Of a stretch of 64,000 nt of DNA, positions 17,115 through 24,600 are shown in pieces. Below the pieces are notes generated by a model. That model made no database searches. It had not been told where the DNA came from and was given only the letters and a program-made list of their open reading frames with translations. Position 1 is the stretch's first letter, and each line of letters opens with the position of its first letter. The position numbers and the translations under genes were made by a program. Origin of the DNA: an uncultured Oscillospiraceae bacterium (GTDB lineage: Bacteria > Bacillota > Clostridia > Oscillospirales > Acutalibacteraceae); contig CAUDCW010000005.1 of the NCBI GenBank assembly GCA_958448165.1, positions 62,001 to 126,000 of the forward strand. Direction: 5' to 3'.

Positions 17115-17192
17115 GGTGGGTATAGCTTAGTTGGTTAAAGCGCCAGTTTGTGGCACTGGAGACCGTCGGTTCGAATCCGACTATCCACCCCA
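17115..17192 (+). tRNA. tRNA-His (GUG)
   Basis: Cloverleaf with the extra G at -1 pairing with C73, anticodon GTG in TTTGTGGC, T-loop TTCGAAT and encoded CCA. Confidence 0.96.
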
Positions 17193-17195
17193 TAT

Positions 17196-17271
17196 GACTC
17201 ATTAGCTCAGTCGGCAGAGCACTTGACTTTTAATCAAGGTGTCCGGAGTTCGAATCTCCGATGGGTCACCA
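17196..17271 (+). tRNA. tRNA-Lys (UUU)
   Basis: 76-nt cloverleaf, anticodon TTT in the loop CTTTTAA, T-loop TTCGAAT, encoded CCA; three bases after tRNA-His. Confidence 0.97.
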
Positions 17272-17273
17272 CA

Positions 17274-17307
17274 ATATGAGGGATCGGTTTTACCTTTCCC
17301 TCATATT
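17274..17307 (+). terminator. Hairpin between tRNA-Lys and tRNA-Gln
   Basis: ATATGAGGGA pairs with TCCCTCATAT, followed by TTTC. It could end part of the transcript or guide processing. Confidence 0.6.
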
Positions 17308-17321
17308 TTCTAAACAGATAT

Positions 17322-17396
17322 TGGGCTATAGCCAAGCGGTAAGGCAACGGACTTTGACTCCGTCATTCGCTGGTCCGAATCCAGCTAGCCCAGCCA
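17322..17396 (+). tRNA. tRNA-Gln (UUG)
   Basis: 75-nt cloverleaf, anticodon TTG in the loop CTTTGAC, T-loop GTCCGAATC, encoded CCA. Confidence 0.95.
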
Positions 17397-17400
17397 GAAA

Positions 17401-17431
17401 CAGGCATCTGCAGATTGATTGCGGATGCCTG
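17401..17431 (+). terminator. Terminator of the tRNA cluster
   Basis: CAGGCATCTGC pairs with GCGGATGCCTG, then TTTTG. Confidence 0.85.
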
Positions 17432-17629
17432 TTTTGTCGTTTATTCTCTTTACGCTTTTTATGGTAATTATGTTTTTATTAAATTATGCGAGCTGTAAAG
17501 TGCTAAACTTTCACATTTATCTCCTGCCTTTGCTCTCTCATCTTTGTTTCAAGGCGGCGTTGCCGATGTCAGCACTGTAATATCAAGCAGTTTGAGCATA
17601 AAAATACCGCTCCCACATTGTGAGAACGG

Positions 17630-17782
17630 TCAGACCTCTTTTATTGCTTCTATTTGTTCTTCATCAACGACATACATAACGCCGATCTCTGATAAAACGC
17701 TAATCTGCGCAACACCTTGTTCGCTGTCCAGCGCAGAAACGAATCCTGTGCAACTACCCCGTATTTCGGTACACAACCTCAT
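17630..17782 (-). CDS. Possible 50-residue protein or gene remnant
   Basis: The frame begins MRLCTEIRGSCTGFVSALD and ends VVDEEQIEAIKEV, with protein-like composition. The stretch just upstream is open in another frame (IKEKATETHNLLREDDE), suggesting a frameshifted remnant. The RBS is weak (GAGAAGA). I do not recognise the family. The rest of 17440-17885 shows no other supported gene. Confidence 0.3.
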   Translation of the reverse strand: MRLCTEIRGSCTGFVSALDSEQGVAQISVLSEIGVMYVVDEEQIEAIKEV

Positions 17783-17885
17783 CGTCTTCTCGCAACAGAT
17801 TATGAGTTTCTGTTGCTTTTTCTTTTATCATAGCATAGGTATTTGGATTTTTAATTTATTATTCTAATTTAGAATTATATTTTTT

Positions 17886-17905
17886 GTTTAATCAGTGTTT
17901 CCCTA
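17886..17905. repeat. Solo end of the MITE-like element
   Basis: GTTTAATCAGTGTTTCCCTA matches the right terminal repeat of the full copies with one change; no partner end is found nearby. Confidence 0.55.
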
Positions 17906-17940
17906 ATCTGGTGTGATATTTATTATCTATAAAATGAAAA

Positions 17941-17961
17941 AAGCTCGATAAAATCGAGCTT
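17941..17961 (-). terminator. Terminator behind the tRNA-Leu fragment
   Basis: AAGCTCGAT/ATCGAGCTT stem followed on the minus strand by TTTTTTC; it would have ended the original tRNA-Leu transcript. Confidence 0.75.
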
Positions 17962-17965
17962 TTCG

Positions 17966-18019
17966 TGGTGCAGGTAACAGGACTTGAACCTGCATGAACT
18001 TGCATTCACATGGACCTGA
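17966..18019 (-). pseudogene. 3' half of tRNA-Leu (CAG), cut at the anticodon loop
   Basis: On the minus strand the sequence runs from the anticodon loop (TCAGGT) through the anticodon 3' strand CCATG, a long variable arm (GTGAATGCAAGTTCAT), a complete T-arm (GCAGGTTCAAGTCCTGT) and the acceptor strand ACCTGC with discriminator and CCA. The 5' half is missing. Truncation precisely at the anticodon loop suggests an integration or excision scar; the split tRNA-Ser at 41522 is cut at the same point. Confidence 0.8.
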
Positions 18020-18066
18020 TGATTACAGCATTTCGATGAAATTATTTTGTATATAGATAATAAAAA

Positions 18067-18098
18067 GGCAACACCTCACAGCAAATCAAGGTGTTGCC
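18067..18098 (-). terminator. Terminator, minus strand
   Basis: GGCAACACCT/AGGTGTTGCC stem followed on the minus strand by TTTTTATTAT. The gene it served has decayed: 18099-18374 only shows broken reading frames on the minus strand (for example YTASRAAGRKPDFSLAIELG before a stop) and no recognised RNA. Confidence 0.75.
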
Positions 18099-18374
18099 AT
18101 AAATGATTAATTACTTTTAGCAAACTGCTAATACCGCACAGCCGGAAGCCTGTCGGAATCAATACAAAGCTTGGGTGCATTGCCTTCTCAGCAGCAGTAG
18201 CTCAGGTTACTCCGCCTAACTCAATAGCAAGTGAAAAATCGGGCTTACGACCGGCGGCACGCGAAGCGGTGTATCCTGAGTTTCTTGTGTAGACAAGTTA
18301 TTTGTGCAGTGAGTATTATTATTCCATTCTTAAAAGAAAATTTCAAATGCTATTATAAAAAAGTACAGAAACAA

Positions 18375-18842
18375 TTATGGCTGCAACGGAATTATCGGCA
18401 GTTCGATCGTGCTTTCACTTTTACTTTCTGACGAATTCTGCGAGCTGTTCTCCTGATTTGAAGATGAAGCTGAACTGCTCCCTGATTTTATCTCAGAGGA
18501 TATATCAGCATTAGGCTCTCTTCCATTCTGAGCAGACGGTGTACTGCTGTTATCGGGAGTAATAATTTCAAGCTCACCCTCCTCCTGTGAGGGAACATCT
18601 GAGGAAGAACTATTATCAGAGGAATCTGACAGATAAGACGAAAAGACTGTGCTGTCATCCGATGTCTCGGACTGAGCGTCTGTTTCCGTATCAGCATTTG
18701 AAGCAGATGTTGAAGTATTTGCAGTGCTTTCTGCATTTTCATTTTTTTCTGTTACGCTGCAGTTTGATACAAAGACTATTGTACCAATAATCGCAAGCGC
18801 CAGTAATACAGAAACGCAGATAATTATAATCTTCTTTTTCAT
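18375..18842 (-). CDS. Membrane-anchored Ser/Asp-rich protein with C-terminal ELPIIP motif
   Basis: The 155-residue product has a basic start (MKKK) and one hydrophobic helix (4-26) ending FVSNCSV, which could be a signal anchor or a lipoprotein-like signal. A low-complexity Ser/Asn/Glu/Asp stretch follows, and the C-terminus is TIELPIIPLQP. The last residues resemble those of the dockerin protein encoded just upstream (LIELPIIPVVR), and both contain an ELEI-x-P segment. It starts four bases after that gene, so they are cotranscribed. Function unknown. Confidence 0.75.
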   Translation of the reverse strand: MKKKIIIICVSVLLALAIIGTIVFVSNCSVTEKNENAESTANTSTSASNADTETDAQSETSDDSTVFSSYLSDSSDNSSSSDVPSQEEGELEIITPDNSSTPSAQNGREPNADISSEIKSGSSSASSSNQENSSQNSSESKSESTIELPIIPLQP

Positions 18843-18846
18843 CGTA

Positions 18847-19215
18847 TTACCTCACCACAGGGATAATCGGCAATTCTATTAGATCGTCATTATTGTCGCC
18901 TGTTTCACCGTTCAACACCTTTTTCTGAAGCAATATGGCATCAGACAGGTTGACCTTGCTGTCACCGTTTAAATCCGCAAGACTTTTCTGAGTTGCAGTA
19001 AACGATGTGAGCTCCAGGCAATATTTCTGAACAAGGATCGCGTCCTTTAAGGTAGTTTCTCCGTCAAGACTTACATCTCCTGCTTTATATACAGTCGGGT
19101 CAGAGGGCATTATTTCAAGTTCATCCTCAGATAGCGCAAAAGCTGAGCTAAGTGCAGACAAAGGAAGTATAATCACTGCAGCTGACACAACAACATGTTT
19201 AAATATATTTTTCAT
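18847..19215 (-). CDS. Small secreted dockerin protein with C-terminal ELPIIP motif
   Basis: The 122-residue product has a signal peptide (1-28, ending SSAFA), a short linker (SEDELEIMPSDP) and a dockerin at about 44-105 with paired repeats GDVSLDGETTLKDAILVQKY and LNGDSKVNLSDAILLQKK. The tail is IELPIIPVVR. With nothing but a dockerin and the tail, it may be an adaptor that brings the tail motif to a cohesin-bearing surface protein. It is preceded by AGAGGG and follows the GLUG pseudogene. Confidence 0.82.
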   Translation of the reverse strand: MKNIFKHVVVSAAVIILPLSALSSAFALSEDELEIMPSDPTVYKAGDVSLDGETTLKDAILVQKYCLELTSFTATQKSLADLNGDSKVNLSDAILLQKKVLNGETGDNNDDLIELPIIPVVR

Positions 19216-19234
19216 TTTATTCCCTCTTGGTTTG

Positions 19235-19260
19235 CTGCACCGCCAAAATTATGGCGGTGC
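19235..19260. terminator. Palindromic hairpin between pseudogene and dockerin gene
   Basis: TGCACCGCC/GGCGGTGCA stem with an 8-base loop; the plus-strand side is followed by GTCTTGTTTTT. On the minus strand it lacks a T run, so its role there is uncertain. Confidence 0.5.
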
Positions 19261-19274
19261 AGTCTTGTTTTTAC

Positions 19275-19870
19275 TTATCTTGCGTTGCCATATGAAGCAG
19301 CAGTCTTTTCGATGTGTCCGGCATAAATAGTCAGATTCCTGAAAACAGCACCGTCACTCCGGAGATGGAACAAGCCACCTGTATTGTCACTCGGAATGTA
19401 AGCAGAATGAATTGTTATTTTAAATCCGTTTCCATCAAAGTTGCCTTTATATACCTTTGATGGATCTTGTGCAGTAGATACGGCTATCTGAGTCCTGTTG
19501 TTCCTGTCGGTTATTATATCATTATTCAGGACAGCACACAAGGTGTATTTACCGTTATTTTCATATTCGGCAAATTTATTTAGCTCTTCCGCAGTGATAA
19601 CCGGAGTTTGAGCATCTGTTGAGGCTTATGTCTGTAGCATATCCGACAAGACCGCCTGCAATCTCCGCTAAGATTACATATGTATTTTTATTGTGGCAAT
19701 TAGAAGAGTTTTATCGTTTGCTACAAGCGAATTATCACAGTTCCGATTCATTAAAGTCAATTTTACAGCCGTTGTCTGAGTTTTCACTGTGTGTATGCCA
19801 TTCTCATCACCAATTATATTCATTTCCGGTTTATGCCAAATAACCAAGTGTAAACTTGAAATATATATCG
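19275..19870 (-). pseudogene. Decayed GLUG-repeat surface protein
   Basis: The last 110 or so codons are open (from TDAQTPVITAEELNKFAEYE through YKGNFDGNGFKITIHSAYIP to YGNAR) and resemble a module of the large GLUG protein encoded upstream. In-frame stops and frameshifts break the earlier part: IAGGLVGYATDISLN and WHKPEMNIIGDENGIHTVKT lie in different frames. It appears to be a fragment left by recombination among GLUG genes. Confidence 0.75.
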
Positions 19871-19925
19871 TATACTAAAAATCAGAAGTTATAAACCGGT
19901 TCAAATTCATAATTTTTTGATTAAA

Positions 19926-19953
19926 AAGCGGCTGAGCTTGCACCCAACCGCTT
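19926..19953 (-). terminator. Terminator of the GLUG gene/43-residue gene unit
   Basis: AAGCGGTTGGG pairs (two wobbles) with CTCAGCCGCTT on the minus strand, followed by TTTTAA. Confidence 0.7.
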
Positions 19954-19997
19954 GTTGCTATTCATTCTCAGGAAACAGATATTGCAAAACTGTGCAA

Positions 19998-20129
19998 CTA
20001 CTCTATTTCTCCACCCTGCATAACAGGAAGCTCGTTGTCCTCATAATCAATCACACTTGTTGTGATAATATCCTCTGTTTCGAACTGAGTAATCTGCATT
20101 TCTGCTCTTGTGAACTTTTCCTTTTCCAT
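19998..20129 (-). CDS. 43-residue acidic protein with ELPVMQ near the C-terminus
   Basis: A strong site (GGAAGGAG) precedes an ATG opening a 43-codon frame: MEKEKFTRAEMQITQFETED, then IITTSVIDYEDNELPVMQGG, ending in EIE. There is no signal peptide. It follows the giant GLUG gene by 21 bases and ends before a terminator, so it is the last gene of that unit. The N-terminal K-F-x-R-A-E-M-Q-I pattern and a TS near the middle recall short proteins seen beside clostridial surface or peptide loci. Function is unknown; a modified-peptide precursor is one possibility. Confidence 0.7.
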   Translation of the reverse strand: MEKEKFTRAEMQITQFETEDIITTSVIDYEDNELPVMQGGEIE

Positions 20130-20150
20130 TGTAATATACTCCTTCCAGAC

Positions 20151-23100
20151 TTATGCTGCGCTTTGCTGTATATTCAAATATGCATCAGCCGATAAATAGT
20201 ATTGATACAATGCCTTTACATTGTTTCTCAAGGCATCGTGTATGCCGTCATCTGTCGGATAAGCACTGAGCACAGAATAAACATAGCTTAGCGGTGAATA
20301 GCTGATGTCGCCGACCTTTACATCATCTTCATAAAGTGAAAGCGTTAAGTTATCGCCGAGCTTATGTGCAGGGATATTATCAATCCTTACATACAAATAA
20401 TCTCCCGACTCAGATATTTGATAGTAGTTGCCGTTGCCGTCTTTGCAAACGAAATTATCAGGATTTGTGTTTGCTGAATCATATGTAAAGTAGTGCTTTA
20501 TCTCTGTGTTTGATTTTAGCACAAGGCTGCTGCCGTAGTATGAGGTGCTGCCTGCATAGCTTTTGTCTTTTGTATATGATGCTGCGTAAGCTGAAAGGTC
20601 AGAAGCCTGAGTATCGGGAAGCTGCTTCTGCTCATCAGTTAAAGACGAGTTTGCAAGAGCGTCTGTATTGTATTCAAAGTATTCCTGCGAAGCTGCGCCG
20701 TAGTTGAGCATTGCCTCAACCAATGATATAACATCTTCACTATAGCCCTCTGTATGTGACATAATATAATCCGCATAATTCTTTACTGTGTAAGTAAAGC
20801 TTTCGCTTGCAGAATCGCCTGAAATAATCTGCACTTTAATATCAGCGGTCATCTCTTTGGCTGCCACTTCGCAGGAGAACACATAATATGTTTTTCCCTC
20901 TGTAATTGTGGTGTTTTTCTCAGCAGCCGAAACCAATATCTTCTCTGTGCTGCCGTTTGGCAATGTAAACTGCATATAAGCACTACTGTCATCAATAACC
21001 ACTGTGGAAAGGTCCATATAGAAGCTTACACCGATATTGCCTTTCAGACTTAAGCTTGCAAAAGCAAGCTTTGCAAGTGAACCGTCCATAAAATTGCCGC
21101 AATAATCGCACTTGCCGTCGCCATCGGCATCGTTATGCCCCACATAAACAGGTTCTTTCTCAATGTTTGAATAGGATGATTCGATTAGGTTGTCAGTACA
21201 GCTCGCATAGACATCGTTTCTGTATACATTTGCACCGCCGAGAACAGGGTAAGCCTGAACGGTTTCGCCGTTGTCAATGTTCTGTCCCCAGACTTGTGTT
21301 GTATGATCCCCTTGGAGGAGGTATGCAACCTCGCCGGTGCTGAATTGTGCTACTGTTTTGCTTGTGCAGTCTGTATTGGTAAATGTTGTATCATCGGCAT
21401 TGCATCCTTCAAGGTAGTAGCAGTTTGTGATTTCTCCTTTATTAATATATCCGCACACACCGCCGACCATAGCCTCGCTACCTGTTGCACTAACTGAGCC
21501 TGTATTATAGCAGTTCGTGATTGTACCACCGAGGTTTCGTCCGCATATGCCGCCGACATAAACATCATTTGTTGCACTAACTGAGCCTGTGTTATAGCAG
21601 TTTTCGATTGTGCCACCAGAAATATATCCGCACACGCCGCCGACTTCACCATAAGCGTTGATATAGGAATCAACAACGCCGACATTGGAAATACTGCCGC
21701 CGTCCACATAGCCGAACAAACCGACATGGATACGGGTTGTCGAATTTGTATCATTAAAATACAAGCCGCTGACGGTGTAACCGTTTCCGTCAAATGTGCC
21801 GGTGTAACGGTTGGCGGAATTGTTGCTGATAGGCATCCAAGCTCTCGGATTTGCTAAATCAGTATTAAGAGTACCGTCCTCGTTCAGCACTTTTTCGTTC
21901 ACGGTAATATCCTTTGTGAGGACTGCGTTTGCAGATTTGTTCTGTGCATCAAATTCAGCGTGAGTTTTATCGCCGTTTACAAGTGCCGCAAACCAGTAAA
22001 GCTGACCTGCGTTGGAGATTTCGTAAACGCCGTCACTATCACTGTCTTTTGCAGGCTCGTATACTCCGCAGTATATGCAGAAGCCGTTGTTAAAATCATG
22101 ATTTTGATTCATGTTTTGGCTTAATGGATAATTACTGTATATTATCTCTGTTGTATTACAGAGATAACCGTAATAAACCGTTCCTCCGTCAAATACGGGA
22201 TAATCATCGGGCGTTTTGCCGTTGTCGAGGTTTTGATACCAGACTTGAGTTCCGTCTGTAGCTTCGTCGTTGAGCAGGTATGCAACCTTGCCTGACTTGA
22301 ATTCATCTTCGGTTTTGCTTTCGGTTGAGGTTGTGGTGCCAGCGTCTGAGCCAACACCGCTTGCTGATGTATTTTCGAGGTAGTAGCAGTATTCGATTGT
22401 GCTGTTATAATTATATCCGCACACGCTGCCGACATAATCACCACTTCCGATGATTGTGCCAATGTTATAACAATATTGAAGTGTGCTGTAATTTTCATAT
22501 AAGGAACGATTATATCCGCACACGCCGCCGACTGCAATATTTTCACCGGTTGCACTGACTGTGCCGCTATTAAAGCAGTTTGTAACTAATCCTAAACTAT
22601 TCAATCCGCACACGCCGCCGACACGAGCATTGTCACCGGTTGCACTGACTATGCCGGTGTTATAGCAGTTTGTTATTACGCTCTCAGCATTATATCCGCA
22701 CACGCCGCCGACATAAGCCAAACTTTTATTTGAGCTGATATAAGAATCAACAACACCCATATTCGAAACAACACCGCCGCCTAATACATAACCAAACAAG
22801 CCGACATAATTTGCAGATTCATCATTAAAATACAAGCCACTGACGGTGTGATTCTGTCCGTCAAATATGCCGTTGTAACTGCGTGAGTCGTTGCCGATAG
22901 GCGTCCATTTTCTCGGATTTGTCAATTCAGTATTAAGAGTACCGTCCTCGTTCAGCACATTTTCATTTACGGTAATATCCGCTGTGAGGACTGCATTTAA
23001 AGAGGTGCTTCCGCCGTTTACCTGCTGTGCAAACCAGTAAAGCTGACCTGCGTTGCCGATTTCATAAACTTCGTCATATGTGCCGTCATCATCAATATCA

Positions 23101-24503
23101 TACTTGCCTGTTGTTAAGTTTGCAGGCTGGTATGCTTCATCACAGTATACGCAGAAGCCGTTGGAGCTTTCGTTGAAGGTATGCTCTGCATAAGCGACTT
23201 TGTCTTCGTTTGCATAGGAAGAAGTTGTATTTTCACCGGGAGCATTTTCACAGCCTTCATAGGTCACATTTTGATATACCTTTGAGCCGCCTAAAACAGG
23301 GTAATCATCAGTACCGACTGTCTGTCCCCAGACTTGCGGAATATTTCCGTCCACTTCTGTCTGACCGCTCTGGAGAAGGTATGCAACCTCGCCGCTTTTG
23401 AACTCGTCTGTGGTCTTGCCAAGGACATTATCTCCTACTGTTGCATCGTTACTTTCTACAGCAGCACCGGAGAAAATATCGCTGTCATAATAGCAGTTTG
23501 TGATTGTGCCGGAATTATAGCCACAAACACCGCCAACAAGAGAAAGAGCACCTGTTGCACCGACTTCTCCGCTGCTATAGCAGTTAGTGATTGTGCCGCC
23601 ACCATAATTAGCTCCACACACACCGCCGACACGAGCGTTTTTACCGTTTGCACTGATTTTGCCGCTGTTATAGCAGTTAGTGATTGTGCCGGAATTATAG
23701 CCGCACACACCACCGGCAGAAGCCACGAAAGCAGTTGCAATAACTTCACCGCTGTTATAGCAGTTTTCTATTGTAACTTTTTCGATTGCACCTCCAAGAT
23801 TCCTGCCGCACACGCCTCCGACATAATCATTACCCTTGAAATAAGAATCAACAACTCCCACATTTAAAACACTGCAAACATTGTCGCTTGGTCCAATATA
23901 ACCAAACAATCCGACATAATCGGTATTTGAATCATTGAAATACAAGCCGCTGATGGTATATTTCTGTCCGTCAAATTGTCCGTGGTATTGTACGGAGCTA
24001 CCTCCGATAGGCGTCCAGCTTCTTACGGTAATTCCGTCAGGTACAGTACCGTCGCTATTCAGAGAATACAGCAAATTACTGTTCACTGTAATATCCGCAG
24101 TGAGGACTGCGTTTGCATTCGGACTATGCACAGTACCGTCTGTCAGCGTACCGTTTACAAGTCCTTCAAACCAGTAAAGCTGACCTGCGTTGCCGATTTC
24201 ATAAACGCTGTCTTTATTGCCGTCACCGTCAATATCATATGTGTCTGTTGTTAAGTTTGCCGGCTGATAGCCGCTGCAGCCATCAGTGTGGATACAGGAC
24301 GAATCGTCTTTCTTTACCCATGCACCGTCAGAATTAAATTCATAGCCGAAGCAGAAGCCATTGTCATCATAACCGCTATTTTCGCCGTCGATCGCACTGT
24401 CGGTCGCAGCAGATACAGCGACTGTACCAACACCGGGAATAAGTCCCACCATCATTGCGATGCATAAGATTGCTGCCAATCCTTTCCTAAAATGTGTCTT
24501 CAT
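20151..24503 (-). CDS. Giant secreted GLUG-repeat surface protein
   Basis: The product is about 1450 residues. A signal peptide (to about residue 34, ending AVSAAT) is followed by three tandem modules (roughly 45-420, 440-780 and 810-1115). Each has a calcium-loop-like DIDGDGNKDSVYEIGNAGQL segment, a W-T-P-I-G strand region, and runs of GLUG repeats such as VGGVCGYNSGTITNCYNSGK. The last 340 residues form a separate domain beginning ASLSLKGNIGVSFYMDLS, seen in other ruminococcal surface proteins. GLUG repeats are thought to build beta-solenoids used in adhesion or enzyme stalks. The second of two ATGs (24503) fits the GGAGG spacing better. No LPXTG or membrane anchor is visible. Confidence 0.88.
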   Translation of the reverse strand: MKTHFRKGLAAILCIAMMVGLIPGVGTVAVSAATDSAIDGENSGYDDNGFCFGYEFNSDGAWVKKDDSSCIHTDGCSGYQPANLTTDTYDIDGDGNKDSVYEIGNAGQLYWFEGLVNGTLTDGTVHSPNANAVLTADITVNSNLLYSLNSDGTVPDGITVRSWTPIGGSSVQYHGQFDGQKYTISGLYFNDSNTDYVGLFGYIGPSDNVCSVLNVGVVDSYFKGNDYVGGVCGRNLGGAIEKVTIENCYNSGEVIATAFVASAGGVCGYNSGTITNCYNSGKISANGKNARVGGVCGANYGGGTITNCYSSGEVGATGALSLVGGVCGYNSGTITNCYYDSDIFSGAAVESNDATVGDNVLGKTTDEFKSGEVAYLLQSGQTEVDGNIPQVWGQTVGTDDYPVLGGSKVYQNVTYEGCENAPGENTTSSYANEDKVAYAEHTFNESSNGFCVYCDEAYQPANLTTGKYDIDDDGTYDEVYEIGNAGQLYWFAQQVNGGSTSLNAVLTADITVNENVLNEDGTLNTELTNPRKWTPIGNDSRSYNGIFDGQNHTVSGLYFNDESANYVGLFGYVLGGGVVSNMGVVDSYISSNKSLAYVGGVCGYNAESVITNCYNTGIVSATGDNARVGGVCGLNSLGLVTNCFNSGTVSATGENIAVGGVCGYNRSLYENYSTLQYCYNIGTIIGSGDYVGSVCGYNYNSTIEYCYYLENTSASGVGSDAGTTTSTESKTEDEFKSGKVAYLLNDEATDGTQVWYQNLDNGKTPDDYPVFDGGTVYYGYLCNTTEIIYSNYPLSQNMNQNHDFNNGFCIYCGVYEPAKDSDSDGVYEISNAGQLYWFAALVNGDKTHAEFDAQNKSANAVLTKDITVNEKVLNEDGTLNTDLANPRAWMPISNNSANRYTGTFDGNGYTVSGLYFNDTNSTTRIHVGLFGYVDGGSISNVGVVDSYINAYGEVGGVCGYISGGTIENCYNTGSVSATNDVYVGGICGRNLGGTITNCYNTGSVSATGSEAMVGGVCGYINKGEITNCYYLEGCNADDTTFTNTDCTSKTVAQFSTGEVAYLLQGDHTTQVWGQNIDNGETVQAYPVLGGANVYRNDVYASCTDNLIESSYSNIEKEPVYVGHNDADGDGKCDYCGNFMDGSLAKLAFASLSLKGNIGVSFYMDLSTVVIDDSSAYMQFTLPNGSTEKILVSAAEKNTTITEGKTYYVFSCEVAAKEMTADIKVQIISGDSASESFTYTVKNYADYIMSHTEGYSEDVISLVEAMLNYGAASQEYFEYNTDALANSSLTDEQKQLPDTQASDLSAYAASYTKDKSYAGSTSYYGSSLVLKSNTEIKHYFTYDSANTNPDNFVCKDGNGNYYQISESGDYLYVRIDNIPAHKLGDNLTLSLYEDDVKVGDISYSPLSYVYSVLSAYPTDDGIHDALRNNVKALYQYYLSADAYLNIQQSAA

Positions 24504-24600
24504 CATAGACCTCCATTCTATATGAACGATGTCAACCTAAGCACAAAACTTGAAACGAGTTCAGCCTTCCCGGAAGGGAAGGCCTAAGCCAGCACTCGCC

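Noticed and set aside
18115..18145. Short 16S rRNA-like string (CTGCTAATACCGCACAG)
   Set aside because: Only about 17 bases resemble 16S and the flanks do not; coincidence rather than an rRNA fragment.
21400..23850. Regularly spaced repeats that could suggest a CRISPR array
   Set aside because: They are in-frame GLUG coding repeats of variable length; no constant repeat with unique spacers and no cas gene.
23334..23867. 177-codon plus-strand frame inside the GLUG gene
   Set aside because: Antisense shadow of repetitive GLUG coding sequence, rich in Cys/Ala by reverse reading, no RBS.
24564..24583. GCCTTCC/GGAAGGC hairpin between the two giant surface genes
   Set aside because: No T run on either strand; not supported as a terminator, though it may mark an mRNA boundary.
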